Under the pieces are notes generated by a model. That model searched no databases. It worked only from the letters and a program-made list of their open reading frames with translations, and was not told the origin of the DNA. This document shows, piece by piece, positions 1-6,913 of a DNA stretch of 8,517 nt. The stretch is from JBBRMQ01 sp038230775 (lineage in GTDB: Bacteria > Acidobacteriota > Thermoanaerobaculia > Gp7-AA8). The stretch covers positions 1 to 8,517 of the forward strand of contig JBBRMQ010000192.1 of the NCBI GenBank assembly GCA_038230775.1, in the 5' to 3' direction. Position 1 is the stretch's first letter. Each line of letters starts with the position of its first letter. A program made the translations under genes and the position numbers.

Positions 1-14
1 CCAACCCACACCGG

Positions 15-45
15 TCCCTCGCTACGCTCGGGATGACATCCGATC
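15..45. repeat. Possible fragment of a dispersed intergenic repeat
   Basis: The stretch around CCCTCGCTACGCTCGGGATG has an imperfect dyad and the look of a short dispersed repeat. It occurs once in this window, so repetition is only suspected. It lies just downstream of the glycosidase-like gene and lacks a T-run on the minus strand. Confidence 0.3.
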
Positions 46-61
46 CAACGCCCCGCTTCTT

Positions 62-2989
62 CTACTTCACCGAAGCCGGCATCTTGTGAACGACGACTTC
101 CTCGCGGCCCGGTAACTGAAACACGACTCCGCCGGGTGGAACGGTCGTCAAACCCGAGACCTGCGCGCCGCCCTTCGTGATGTCGAGATCGAGCGGTCCC
201 CAGACCGTTCGCACGCCGCGCAGGTGAATGCCGCGATCGATCCACGACTGCGGCACGCCGGCGCCGATCACCAGCGCGTCGTCCTCCCGTTCGAAAAACA
301 GCATGTCGAGCAGGGTGCGGATGTAGTCCGATCCAATCCAGGTGTGCGGGATGTCGCCAACGTAGATCGGGCTCCGGTACTCCTGCGCCACCACTTCGGC
401 CCAGTCGCGCCATCCGGCCGGACGCCGATCGTCGAGGAACCAGGCGAGCATGCGCTGCGCCCGGTCGCGCCAGCCCAACCGCACCATCGCGCCGGCGTTG
501 CGCAGCTCATACGGCGTGTACGCGGTCCATGGAGCCGTGCCCGTCATCCGCGCCTCGGACTCGTTCCAGTAGCGCGTGAACTCCGCTTCGAGCGCGCCGT
601 GCGGCAGGCGGGACTTGTCTCCAACCGGTTCGAGCGCGATGGTCGTGGACGTCGGATCGAAGTCGCCGAGGTCAGCGGCACCGGGGATGAAGTTGATGTG
701 GTGCACGACGAGCGACCGATCGATCGAATCATGGAGATCGCGATCGAACTCATCCCGGCTTGATGCGAAACGCGCCGCCGCTTCGCGTTCCCCGAGCGCG
801 GAGGCGAGCCAGGCGGCGTCTTTGAGTCCGCGCAGTGCCCAGAAGTCGTCCCAGTACGAATGCATCGGCTTCGCCGAGTAGCCCTCATGGCTGATCGACT
901 CCGGAAGGAGGCCGTAGTACTGCGTGCCGCGGTATTTCTCCGTCCGCCGCTGCGCGCGCAGTTGATCGATATATCTCGCGGCGGATTCCACGCGCGGCCA
1001 CACCTCGCGCGGAATCGACAGGTCGCCGGTCAGCCGCGCGTACGTCGAGACGAGGTAGATGAACTCGCCGTGGCTATCGTTCTCGGGAACGGGATCCGCG
1101 CCGCGATCGTCCACGCAGCATGGAACTTTGCCGTCCGCGAACTGGTATGGAGCAAACCAGCGGATGTAGTCGCCGACTTCCTTGAAGAATCCGAAGCGGA
1201 GCAACGCCGAGGCGCTGAGCGATCCGTCGCGGATCCAGCTCCGGTCGTAATTGCGGGCGCCGCCGCGAATGGCGGGACCATCGCGCGTAACGAGGATGTA
1301 GCCGATGTTCGCTTTGGCGGTGTCGATGAGGTCCTGCGCGGCAGGAATCGAAATATTGACGTGATTCGCCACCGCGCGCCACGCGTTCGTTGCCCCTCTC
1401 CTCGCCTCGCGGGGAGGGGGTGGCCGAAGGCCGGGTAAGGGGCCTGCATGCAGCGGCATGGCGATCTCAATCTCGCGCCTCATCCCCGCCGCAACATCAA
1501 ACCGATACGCCACCACCGCCGAGGCATGCCGCTGCGGATCATCGACGCTCGCCTTCGCCGGCGCATCGAACAGTTCGCTCGCATCGCCACCGTCGAACGC
1601 AGAGGTCACCACTCGATCGGGCGCGGAGAACATCGTGATCGGCCACTTGCTGTCGACGATCAGCGCCGGCGCGCTCCATTCGATGGTGCGAACCGGCGCC
1701 GTAAGCTCGGCGATGTTGAGCTGATGCCAGGGCGGAGTGACTCGCAGCGGCCGCACCGCGAGGAACACTTCGACTTTCTCCGCGCGCGCCGACACGTTGT
1801 GAAAGCGGTAGCGCGAAACCATGTGCGCGCCCGATCCAAAGGGCGCGATCTCGAACGTGAACTGCGGATGCCGCCACGTGGTGGAAGGCATCGGCAGCGA
1901 CCGCTCCTCGAGCTCTTGCGTCGTCTTCACGTCGGCCCATGACAGCATGCGCCCGTCGACGCGCAGGAACGGCTCGATGGAGAACCCGGCCGGTGTCTCG
2001 ATTGCGCCGTCTTCGCAAAGGAGGGGTTTGGTGCCGTCGTCCCCGTTGACGCCGAACACCGTCCAGTACGCAAACTCGTTGAGCAACTGGCGCGGGAAGT
2101 GGCCGCGCAGCGCGTCGCGCGCCATCATCTGGTAGACGGAGATCGAGGAGTCGCCGAACTCCGGCGGCTGCACGGCGATCTCGCGAATCCCATATCCGTT
2201 TCCGCTTCGCAGCCGCAGCCGTACGTAGCGCGCGGCGGCGCCCGGCGTCTGCAGGTAGTCGCGGCCGCCATTGCCGCCGTTCACCTCGCGAACGCTCTTC
2301 CACGTCGCGCCGTCCGGCGACACCTCGACGGCGTACGACGACGCGTGCTCGTTCGGCTGCCAGTCGATGACCAGACCGCCGAACTCGCGCGTCTTCTGAA
2401 AGTCGATCGCCAGCCACTGCGCGCCCGCCGACGACGCATGCCACGCGGTATCGGACTTCGAATCCATCGCCTGATCCGGCGTCTGTCCCGCGAGGCTCGA
2501 TGACGCCGTCAGCAGCGGCAGGCCCGACTCCGCGCCTAACTCTTCGAAACTGAGATCGTCGATCCACACCGTGCCCTTGCCGCCCTTCACCGCGGTGACC
2601 GTGATCTCGACGAAGGCGATCTTCGTCGCCGCTTTCGTCTGCGAAGGGCCCCATGCAAACTCGATGTGGCGCTTGTCGATGGGGATGTCGGCCGGCTGGC
2701 TTGGCCAGTCCCACGCCGGCTTCCGATACCACCAAACGTTCTCGCCTGACGGGTCGATCAGTTTGAATTCGAGAGTGTTCTGCGGTGTATCGCCGTGAAC
2801 GCGGAGATTGAAGCGATAGTTGGACGGGAGATCGAGATCGACGGGCGCGCGCGCCGCCGCCCATCCGGCATGGCCGTGAAAATCAAAGTCCATGCGCAGC
2901 GCGCCCCGTTCGGGCGTCAGCTCGAGATCGACGCCGTCGGACGGCGCGGCTTTCCACTGAAGCGCAGCGAAGACCAGGGCGGCGAGCAC
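62..2989 (-). CDS. Secreted discoidin-domain protein with six-hairpin glycosidase-like catalytic region
   Basis: The product is 975 residues and starts at GTG; an in-frame TAG lies four codons upstream, so no earlier start exists. A short hydrophobic N-terminus (residues 1-14) suggests export, although it lacks the usual basic n-region. Residues about 20-150 look like a beta-sandwich carbohydrate-binding module, ending in VWIDDLSFEE. Residues about 155-275 resemble an F5/8 type C (discoidin) domain: TAWHASS, QWLAIDF, YAVEVSPDGATWKSV and RYVRLRL are typical. Residues about 545-900 are alpha-helical with RSWIRDGS (583-590), PENDSHGE (635-642) and WDDFWALRGL (713-722), as in (alpha/alpha)6-barrel glycosidases; acidic residues in these motifs are the likely catalytic ones. 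Substrate is not predictable; a role in exopolysaccharide processing is inferred from the neighbours. Residues 516-533 are encoded by a REP-like palindrome and are probably not native. It is the last minus-strand gene here, 62 nt after the receiver gene. Confidence 0.78.
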   Translation of the reverse strand: MLAALVFAALQWKAAPSDGVDLELTPERGALRMDFDFHGHAGWAAARAPVDLDLPSNYRFNLRVHGDTPQNTLEFKLIDPSGENVWWYRKPAWDWPSQPADIPIDKRHIEFAWGPSQTKAATKIAFVEITVTAVKGGKGTVWIDDLSFEELGAESGLPLLTASSSLAGQTPDQAMDSKSDTAWHASSAGAQWLAIDFQKTREFGGLVIDWQPNEHASSYAVEVSPDGATWKSVREVNGGNGGRDYLQTPGAAARYVRLRLRSGNGYGIREIAVQPPEFGDSSISVYQMMARDALRGHFPRQLLNEFAYWTVFGVNGDDGTKPLLCEDGAIETPAGFSIEPFLRVDGRMLSWADVKTTQELEERSLPMPSTTWRHPQFTFEIAPFGSGAHMVSRYRFHNVSARAEKVEVFLAVRPLRVTPPWHQLNIAELTAPVRTIEWSAPALIVDSKWPITMFSAPDRVVTSAFDGGDASELFDAPAKASVDDPQRHASAVVAYRFDVAAGMRREIEIAMPLHAGPLPGLRPPPPREARRGATNAWRAVANHVNISIPAAQDLIDTAKANIGYILVTRDGPAIRGGARNYDRSWIRDGSLSASALLRFGFFKEVGDYIRWFAPYQFADGKVPCCVDDRGADPVPENDSHGEFIYLVSTYARLTGDLSIPREVWPRVESAARYIDQLRAQRRTEKYRGTQYYGLLPESISHEGYSAKPMHSYWDDFWALRGLKDAAWLASALGEREAAARFASSRDEFDRDLHDSIDRSLVVHHINFIPGAADLGDFDPTSTTIALEPVGDKSRLPHGALEAEFTRYWNESEARMTGTAPWTAYTPYELRNAGAMVRLGWRDRAQRMLAWFLDDRRPAGWRDWAEVVAQEYRSPIYVGDIPHTWIGSDYIRTLLDMLFFEREDDALVIGAGVPQSWIDRGIHLRGVRTVWGPLDLDITKGGAQVSGLTTVPPGGVVFQLPGREEVVVHKMPASVK
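1392..1442 (-). repeat. REP-like palindrome embedded in frame in the glycosidase-like gene
   Basis: On the minus strand this 51-bp stretch reads CCCCTTACCCGGCCTTCGGC and continues through a GC-rich palindrome to GAGGGGC. It aligns over its whole length with the right-hand REP at 8448-8497, with a handful of differences. It adds 18 codons (residues 516-533, PLPGLRPPPPREARRG) without breaking the frame, in the linker between the beta-rich N-terminal half and the helical barrel. The Pro/Arg-rich product is unlike the rest of the protein. Confidence 0.85.
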
Positions 2990-2995
2990 CGCGAT

Positions 2996-3001
2996 ACTCT
3001 A
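2996..3001 (-). promoter_or_regulatory. Putative -10 box (TAGAGT) for a leaderless transcript
   Basis: TAGAGT lies exactly 6 nt before the GTG start at 2989, so a transcript would begin at or within a base of the start codon. No Shine-Dalgarno sequence is present, and the hexamer contains the in-frame TAG that prevents an earlier start. No convincing -35 box is visible. The same arrangement occurs before two other genes in the window. Confidence 0.45.
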
Positions 3002-3051
3002 TTTCAATGTCGCGAGCACGCGCGCGAAGCGGAGCGCGGCGATCGGCAATA

Positions 3052-3405
3052 TCAGGCCGCGGCAATGCATTCAGCGACCGCGTCCAGAAGGCGGCGGGCA
3101 TCGAATGGCTTCACGAGAACGCGGCAAATGTCTCGCAGCTCGATCTTTGCGGCGTCGCGCGGCCGATCGGTGACGACCGCCGTCCTGCCGATCAGAGTGG
3201 CGTCGAATGACTCGAGATAATGAAGGACGGCATAGGCGTCATTCGAGTCGAGGACGATCGCATCGTAGCGGCAGAGGCCGAGCCGGTCGGCAGCGGCGGC
3301 GGCATCGACGGCGGTATTGACGTTGAAGCCGCCGCGGCGCAGCACCTGTTCCATGAAACCGCGGGCAGCTTCGTCATCGGACACTACGAGCACCGCATGC
3401 GACAC
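3052..3405 (-). CDS. Stand-alone response-regulator receiver domain protein
   Basis: This 117-residue protein consists only of a CheY-like receiver domain. Counting the GTG start as residue 1, it has the acidic pair D10-D11 (VLVVSDDE), the phospho-acceptor D53 (YDAIVLDSND), T79 (VVTD) and the invariant lysine K99 in LVKPFD. All five signature positions are present, so phosphorylation is plausible. There is no DNA-binding or enzymatic output domain, so output would be through protein-protein contact or phosphotransfer; the partner kinase is not in the window. An in-frame reading extends upstream to an ATG at 3429, but GTG at 3405 has a strong Shine-Dalgarno and gives the usual domain start; an ATG 4 nt upstream of the GTG is out of frame. 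It follows the 521-residue gene by 37 nt and precedes the glycosidase-like gene by 62 nt, so the three may form one operon. The regulated process is unknown; polysaccharide production is an inference from position. Confidence 0.86.
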   Translation of the reverse strand: MSHAVLVVSDDEAARGFMEQVLRRGGFNVNTAVDAAAAADRLGLCRYDAIVLDSNDAYAVLHYLESFDATLIGRTAVVTDRPRDAAKIELRDICRVLVKPFDARRLLDAVAECIAAA

Positions 3406-3411
3406 GCATTG

Positions 3412-3418
3412 CCTCCTC
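3412..3418 (-). promoter_or_regulatory. Strong Shine-Dalgarno sequence deciding the receiver-gene start
   Basis: The minus strand reads GAGGAGG, 6 nt before GTG at 3405. This is the only strong ribosome-binding site seen in the window and it fixes the GTG start over the upstream in-frame ATG at 3429. It lies in the 37-nt gap after the 521-residue gene, which fits translation from a polycistronic mRNA. Confidence 0.75.
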
Positions 3419-3442
3419 GGAGCAAGCAACTTCGAGTCGCCG

Positions 3443-5008
3443 CTAGCGAGTCGCTGTGCGCGAGGTCACTGCCGCGCAGCCATCGGCAGCGCCGCACAGC
3501 GTGCGCGTCCACACGGTCTTGTCGCGCGGACCCTCGAGGATGAAGGTCACGTCGCGCGCGCCATCGACGAGTAGTGTCGCGGCACGCGCGCGATTGATGC
3601 CGACGTCGACGAGCGCGGGTGACGACGTCGTGAGGCGAACGGTGATCGTTTTCTCTTTGGCGGCGCCGTGCACCGCCATCTCGGTCTTCGCGCCGCAGCG
3701 GGCGCCGTCTGCGTCATCGATGACAGGATCGCCGCCGATGAGAAGGGCCTCGTGCGTCTGCCTCGCCGCGACCGGAAGACGCGACATCGCATCGCCGCCT
3801 TTGCCCTGGATGCGCGCCAGCGTCAGCATGTACGGCGCCCACGCGAGGGTCCCCGCATCCTCGGCCGTCTGCGCGATGCGCTCCGCGCCGTTGACGTCGC
3901 CGGAAAGTAACTTCACTTCCGCGAGGGTCGGGTTGGAAACGCCGGCAAACGAATCGATCTGCCGCGCGACTACCGCGGCAAACCGATCGGAGTCGCCGTT
4001 GCGCGTGATCAGGTAGCGGGCCACTTCGGCGAGCGGATCGTTCGACCACGCGCCGCGGCGTCCGCCGGGCCAGACCTCGAGAATGCGCGCGGCCTGCTGG
4101 TGCGCCGCGGGCGTGTCGTAGTCCCAGACCGAATGGCGCGACGTCCAGGCGTCGCAGAGATTGCGAACATCGTCCACGTCGCCGCGCTTCGCGTGGCGTT
4201 CAATGTCCGCGAGGTCGCTCACGCGCGCATTCCATTCGGCGCGCTCCCATCGCTGGCGAAGCGGCCAGGCGTGGCCGACGTCGTTCGCCTTCGCGAAATA
4301 ATCGAACGCGGCGGTGAGGGATTGCGGCGCGTCGGGAACGAAGCGGATCGCGCGATCGGTGCCGAGGAGTCGGGCGGCATCGGGGAAGACGATGCGGACG
4401 AAGTCGGGGTCGGCGAATGCGTGCGTGAAGACTTCACCCGCGGTGGCGGTGTGCGTCTTCTCCAGCAGAGGCCACGTCTGCAGATAGGCAGCGGCGAGAG
4501 AACGCCAGGGCGAAGATGCGCCCGGCGCTCCGTGCGCAGCGTTGAGGAGCGGCTGCGACCACGTCGCCGGCTTCTGCACGAGGTCCGGGCTGTACGCGCG
4601 GCTCTCCAGAGCGAATACGGTCTGGCCTAACAGGCTCTGATAGAACGGCCAGCCGGGACGGACGGCAACCGCGTCGAGCAGCGCGCCTTTCGCGAAGACC
4701 AGTTCCTCATCGACGTGACCGGCAGCATTGATCCACGCTTCGCGAAATGCGGGCGTGGCGTCGGTGAGGTTGACCGGCTCGTAGGCGTCGCGAAGCGCCG
4801 CGTCCGCGATCATCTCCGCCGCCCAGTCGGGCGTGGGGGCGTAGCCGACGGTGTGCGCGACGTCAGGCCGCCGGGTCTCGATGTTGAACTTCGCGACGAA
4901 ATCGAGAGCGGGTTTGCGGCCGGCGAGATCCGCGCGGTAGAGCGCGACAGACGGAATCAGGAGCGCGGCGGAGGCGAGAGCGAGAAGAAGATCGAAGGCG
5001 CGCCGCAC
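3443..5008 (-). CDS. Membrane-anchored or exported protein of unknown function, with helical repeat region
   Basis: I do not recognise this 521-residue protein. It starts at GTG. Residues 1-25 form a basic N-terminus (MRRAFD) followed by a hydrophobic stretch, an uncleaved anchor or signal peptide, so the bulk should be periplasmic. Residues about 60-430 are rich in Ala, Trp and short amphipathic helices, including VKLLSGDVNGAERIAQTAED (365-384), which suggests TPR-like solenoid repeats. Residues about 440-500 are beta-rich (KTITVRLTTSSPALVDVGIN, ATLLVDGARDVTFILEG). Four cysteines (C285, C438, C505, C511) could form disulfides, the last two lying close together near the C-terminus. Such anchored solenoid proteins are common in polysaccharide assembly loci, so a scaffold role is possible but only inferred. 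Its promoter abuts the edge of the repeat array at 5031-5491. Confidence 0.72.
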   Translation of the reverse strand: MRRAFDLLLALASAALLIPSVALYRADLAGRKPALDFVAKFNIETRRPDVAHTVGYAPTPDWAAEMIADAALRDAYEPVNLTDATPAFREAWINAAGHVDEELVFAKGALLDAVAVRPGWPFYQSLLGQTVFALESRAYSPDLVQKPATWSQPLLNAAHGAPGASSPWRSLAAAYLQTWPLLEKTHTATAGEVFTHAFADPDFVRIVFPDAARLLGTDRAIRFVPDAPQSLTAAFDYFAKANDVGHAWPLRQRWERAEWNARVSDLADIERHAKRGDVDDVRNLCDAWTSRHSVWDYDTPAAHQQAARILEVWPGGRRGAWSNDPLAEVARYLITRNGDSDRFAAVVARQIDSFAGVSNPTLAEVKLLSGDVNGAERIAQTAEDAGTLAWAPYMLTLARIQGKGGDAMSRLPVAARQTHEALLIGGDPVIDDADGARCGAKTEMAVHGAAKEKTITVRLTTSSPALVDVGINRARAATLLVDGARDVTFILEGPRDKTVWTRTLCGAADGCAAVTSRTATR

Positions 5009-5014
5009 CCTATT

Positions 5015-5020
5015 AGTCTA
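5015..5020 (-). promoter_or_regulatory. Putative -10 box (TAGACT) for a leaderless transcript
   Basis: TAGACT sits exactly 6 nt before the GTG at 5008, and no Shine-Dalgarno sequence is present. With 17-bp spacing, the -35 position would fall at 5038-5043 (GCCGAA, a poor match), inside the small hairpin at 5033-5045 at the edge of the repeat element. The upstream promoter region would therefore be repeat-derived. Confidence 0.42.
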
Positions 5021-5032
5021 GCTCGTGTTGGC

Positions 5033-5068
5033 CAGCCTTCGGCTGCCCTCGCCAGCCAGAGGGCTGGC
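5033..5068. repeat. Left boundary hairpins of the repeat element
   Basis: Two hairpins lie side by side. The outer one (5033-5045) pairs CAGCC with GGCTG across TTC. The inner one (5051-5068) pairs GCCAGCC with GGCTGGC across AGAG, a perfect 7-bp GC stem. With the following CCACAC the inner one forms a 25-bp arm that matches the reverse complement of the right boundary at 24 of 25 positions. There is no T-run, so they are not standard intrinsic terminators. Confidence 0.85.
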
Positions 5069-5069
5069 G

Positions 5070-5470
5070 CCACACCGCGCTGCGCGAACCCGATCGGTGT
5101 CGTCAGCGAAGCTCAGTGCAGAACCACACCGCGCTGCGTCGAACGCGATCGGTGTCGTCAGCGAAGCTCAGTGCAGAACCACACCGCGCTGCGCGTGAAC
5201 AGTGCGTCGAACGCGATCGGTGTCGTCAGCGAAGCTCAGCGCAGAACCACACCGCGCTGCGCGAACCCGATCGGTGTCGCCAGCGAAGCTCAGTGCAAAC
5301 CACACCGCGCTGCGTCGAACGCGATCGGTGTCGTCAGCGAAGCTCAGTGCAAACCACACCGCGCTGCGCGTGAACAGTGCGTCGAACGCGATCGGTGTCG
5401 TCAGCGAAGCTCAGCGCAGAACCACACCGCGCAGCGTGAACGCGATCGGTGCGTCAGCGAAGCTCAGTGT
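5070..5470. repeat. Tandem repeat array with three-unit higher-order period
   Basis: Seven units, each beginning CCACACCGCGC and ending near AGCGAAGCTCAG, start at 5070, 5124, 5179, 5247, 5300, 5354 and 5422. Their lengths are 54, 55, 68, 53, 54, 68 and about 48 bp. Units 1-3 (177 bp) and 4-6 (175 bp) correspond one to one: units 3 and 6 are identical over all 68 bp, units 2 and 5 differ by one deleted base, and units 1 and 4 by one substitution plus one deleted base. The longer third unit carries an extra GTGAACAGTGCGT-type segment. Unit 7 is diverged and runs into the right hairpin. There are no unique spacers and no credible gene here, although several frames happen to be open. Recent duplication of a three-unit block is the simplest explanation. 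Confidence 0.93.
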
Positions 5471-5473
5471 GGG

Positions 5474-5491
5474 GCCAGCCCTCTGGCTGGC
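5474..5491. repeat. Right boundary hairpin of the repeat element
   Basis: GCCAGCC pairs with GGCTGGC across CTCT. Together with the preceding GTGTGGG it is the inverted counterpart of the left arm (5051-5075). It ends 17 bp before the stop codon of the UDP-sugar dehydrogenase gene and could slow or protect that transcript's 3' end, but no T-run follows on either strand. Confidence 0.85.
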
Positions 5492-5508
5492 CTCCCTCGG
5501 CGCAACCA

Positions 5509-6846
5509 CTACGCCCTGTACAACCTTCCGGCTCTCAGCGCATCGGCAGGAACGACGTTGCGCGTATCGATGACGATCGCACAGTCGCGATACAGCGACG
5601 CGTCCTTGAACACCGAATGGGCGGTCGAGATGACGACGGCATCGTATTCCGCGAACGACTTCGCGTTGCATGGAACGGAGGTCAACCCGAGCTCGTGCTT
5701 GCGTCCGTGCCGCGCGACGGGGATGTGTGGATCGCAATACGCGATCTCCACGCCGCGCTCCTGGAGAAGCTCGAGAATCTCGAAGGTCGGACTCTCGCGG
5801 TCGTCGTCGATGTCGGCCTTGTAGGACAGGCCTAACACCAGGATGCGCGAACCCTTCATGCTCTTGCCGGCGTTGTTGAGCGCGTCCGCGGTCTTGTCGA
5901 CGACGTAGCGGGGCATCGATGTATTGACCTCGCCGGCAAGCTCGATGAATCGGGCCCACACGCCGTACTCCGCGGCCTTCCAGGAGAGATAGAACGGATC
6001 GAGCGGGATGCAATGGCCGCCGAGTCCGGGGCCGGGATAGAACGGCATGAATCCGAACGGCTTGGTCTTCGCGGCCTCGATCACTTCCCACACGTTGATG
6101 CCCATGCGGTCGAAGACGACCTTCAGCTCGTTGACGAGCGCGATGTTGACGGAGCGGAAGATGTTCTCCAACAGCTTCGCCGACTCGGCAACCTCGGCGC
6201 TGGAGACCGGGACCACGTTGTCGATGACGCTCTTGTACAGCGCAACCGCGACTTCGCCGGACGGTTCGTCGACACCGCCGACGACCTTGGGAATCGTCTT
6301 GGTGTTGTAGCGTTCGTTGCCCGGATCTTCACGTTCCGGCGAGAACGCGAGAAAGAAATCGGAGCCGCACTTCATCCCACTCTTCTCGAATCGCCAGAGC
6401 ATCTCTTCCCGTGTGGTGCCGGGGTAGGTCGTGGACTCCAGCACGATCAGTTGGCCGCGGCGCAGGTGCTTGGCGATCGCTTCCGCCGTGACGCGGATGT
6501 ACTTGAGGTCCGGCTCGCGATGATTCCCGAGGGGTGTCGGAACGCAGACGATGATCGCGTCACAGTCGCCGAGACGCGAGAAGTCATCCGTGGCCTTCGC
6601 CTTTTTCTCGGTGAACGCCTGCGCCACACGCTCGACGCCGATGTGGCGGATGTACGACGCACCGCGATTCAACGCATCCACTTTCTTGGCGTCGACGTCG
6701 AAGCCGAGAACGGTGAAGTCGTTCTCGCTGAAGAGCAGGGCCAGCGGAAGGCCGACGTAGCCAAGTCCGATCACACCGATGGTGGCGGTGCGTTTGTCGA
6801 GGCGCTCGAGGAGCGCGCGTTGGGTGTCGGAGGAAATCGTATTCAT
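5509..6846 (-). CDS. wbpA: UDP-N-acetyl-D-glucosamine 6-dehydrogenase (nucleotide-sugar dehydrogenase)
   Basis: The 445-residue cytoplasmic enzyme oxidises C6 of a UDP-sugar with two NAD+ to give a uronic acid nucleotide for acidic polysaccharide. From the start at 6846, the N-terminal Rossmann domain has GLGYVGLP (glycines 27, 29, 32), then VCVPTPL and ESTTYPGTT; the substrate region has FSPEREDPGN; the catalytic cysteine is C279 in GGHCIPLDPFYLSWKA; the C-terminal domain has GLSYKADIDDDRESP. EREDPGN and FYLSWKA favour the WbpA/UDP-GlcNAc branch over UDP-glucose or UDP-ManNAc enzymes, but the substrate is inferred. An in-frame ATG at 6888 would add 14 residues; it lies inside the palindrome that seems to carry the -35 boxes and has no ribosome-binding site, so 6846 is preferred. 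Its promoter region is shared with the divergent antitoxin gene, and its stop is followed by the repeat array. Confidence 0.92.
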   Translation of the reverse strand: MNTISSDTQRALLERLDKRTATIGVIGLGYVGLPLALLFSENDFTVLGFDVDAKKVDALNRGASYIRHIGVERVAQAFTEKKAKATDDFSRLGDCDAIIVCVPTPLGNHREPDLKYIRVTAEAIAKHLRRGQLIVLESTTYPGTTREEMLWRFEKSGMKCGSDFFLAFSPEREDPGNERYNTKTIPKVVGGVDEPSGEVAVALYKSVIDNVVPVSSAEVAESAKLLENIFRSVNIALVNELKVVFDRMGINVWEVIEAAKTKPFGFMPFYPGPGLGGHCIPLDPFYLSWKAAEYGVWARFIELAGEVNTSMPRYVVDKTADALNNAGKSMKGSRILVLGLSYKADIDDDRESPTFEILELLQERGVEIAYCDPHIPVARHGRKHELGLTSVPCNAKSFAEYDAVVISTAHSVFKDASLYRDCAIVIDTRNVVPADALRAGRLYRA

Positions 6847-6859
6847 GATCTGGGATGAG

Positions 6860-6888
6860 TTTATCAAAGGTGCCGGAAATGACGTCAT
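6860..6888 (-). promoter_or_regulatory. Putative wbpA promoter
   Basis: On the minus strand, ATGACG (6883-6888, 4 of 6 to the -35 consensus) and GATAAA (6860-6865, 4 of 6 to the -10 consensus) are separated by 17 bp. Transcription would start about 6853, leaving a leader of only some 7 nt. TAAACT, overlapping the -10, is an alternative hexamer. The -35 lies inside the 14-bp palindrome. Confidence 0.42.
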
Positions 6889-6907
6889 GACGTCTTAGCG
6901 TTAGAAT
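6879..6907 (+). promoter_or_regulatory. Putative toxin-antitoxin promoter, leaderless
   Basis: ATGACG (6879-6884, 4 of 6) and TAGAAT (6902-6907, 5 of 6) are separated by 17 bp. TAGAAT ends 6 nt before the antitoxin ATG, so the transcript should begin at or within a base of the start codon. No Shine-Dalgarno is visible. The -35 overlaps the palindrome and shares 2 bp with the divergent wbpA -35. Confidence 0.55.
6881..6894. promoter_or_regulatory. Palindromic operator candidate, GACGTCATGACGTC
   Basis: This is a perfect 14-bp palindrome built from two overlapping ATGACGTC-type half sites. It covers the -35 boxes of both divergent promoters. RHH antitoxins typically autorepress by binding short palindromes or repeats in their own promoter, so the antitoxin at 6914 is the natural candidate to bind here. 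Binding is inferred. Confidence 0.5.
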
Positions 6908-6913
6908 GAATGA

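Noticed and set aside
1450..1535. An 11-bp perfect inverted repeat, GCAGCGGCATG and CATGCCGCTGC, 64 bp apart
   Set aside because: It lies inside a coding sequence, and matches of this length are expected by chance in a window of this size and GC content.
1539..2864. A 441-residue minus-strand open frame inside the glycosidase-like gene
   Set aside because: It is in a shifted frame, is extremely Arg-rich and has no domain signature, the usual shadow of a high-GC gene. The 975-residue frame has clear domains.
5070..5470. A CRISPR array
   Set aside because: Units follow one another without unique spacers, unit length varies in a 3-step pattern, and no cas genes are present.
5474..5491. An intrinsic terminator for wbpA
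   Set aside because: The stem is strong, but no T-run follows on the minus strand and the same hairpin occurs at the other end of the repeat element, so it is better explained as an element boundary.
4715..5824. A 369-residue plus-strand open frame running across the array
   Set aside because: It is antisense to two well-supported genes and its middle is translated tandem repeat, which stays open only because one stop-free unit is copied. It has no recognisable domain or start signal.
6013..6858. A 281-residue plus-strand open frame antisense to wbpA
   Set aside because: wbpA has every family motif in order, and the antisense frame shows none.
6886..6888. The upstream ATG as the wbpA start
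   Set aside because: It would add 14 residues before the normal N-terminus, lies within the promoter palindrome and has no ribosome-binding site.
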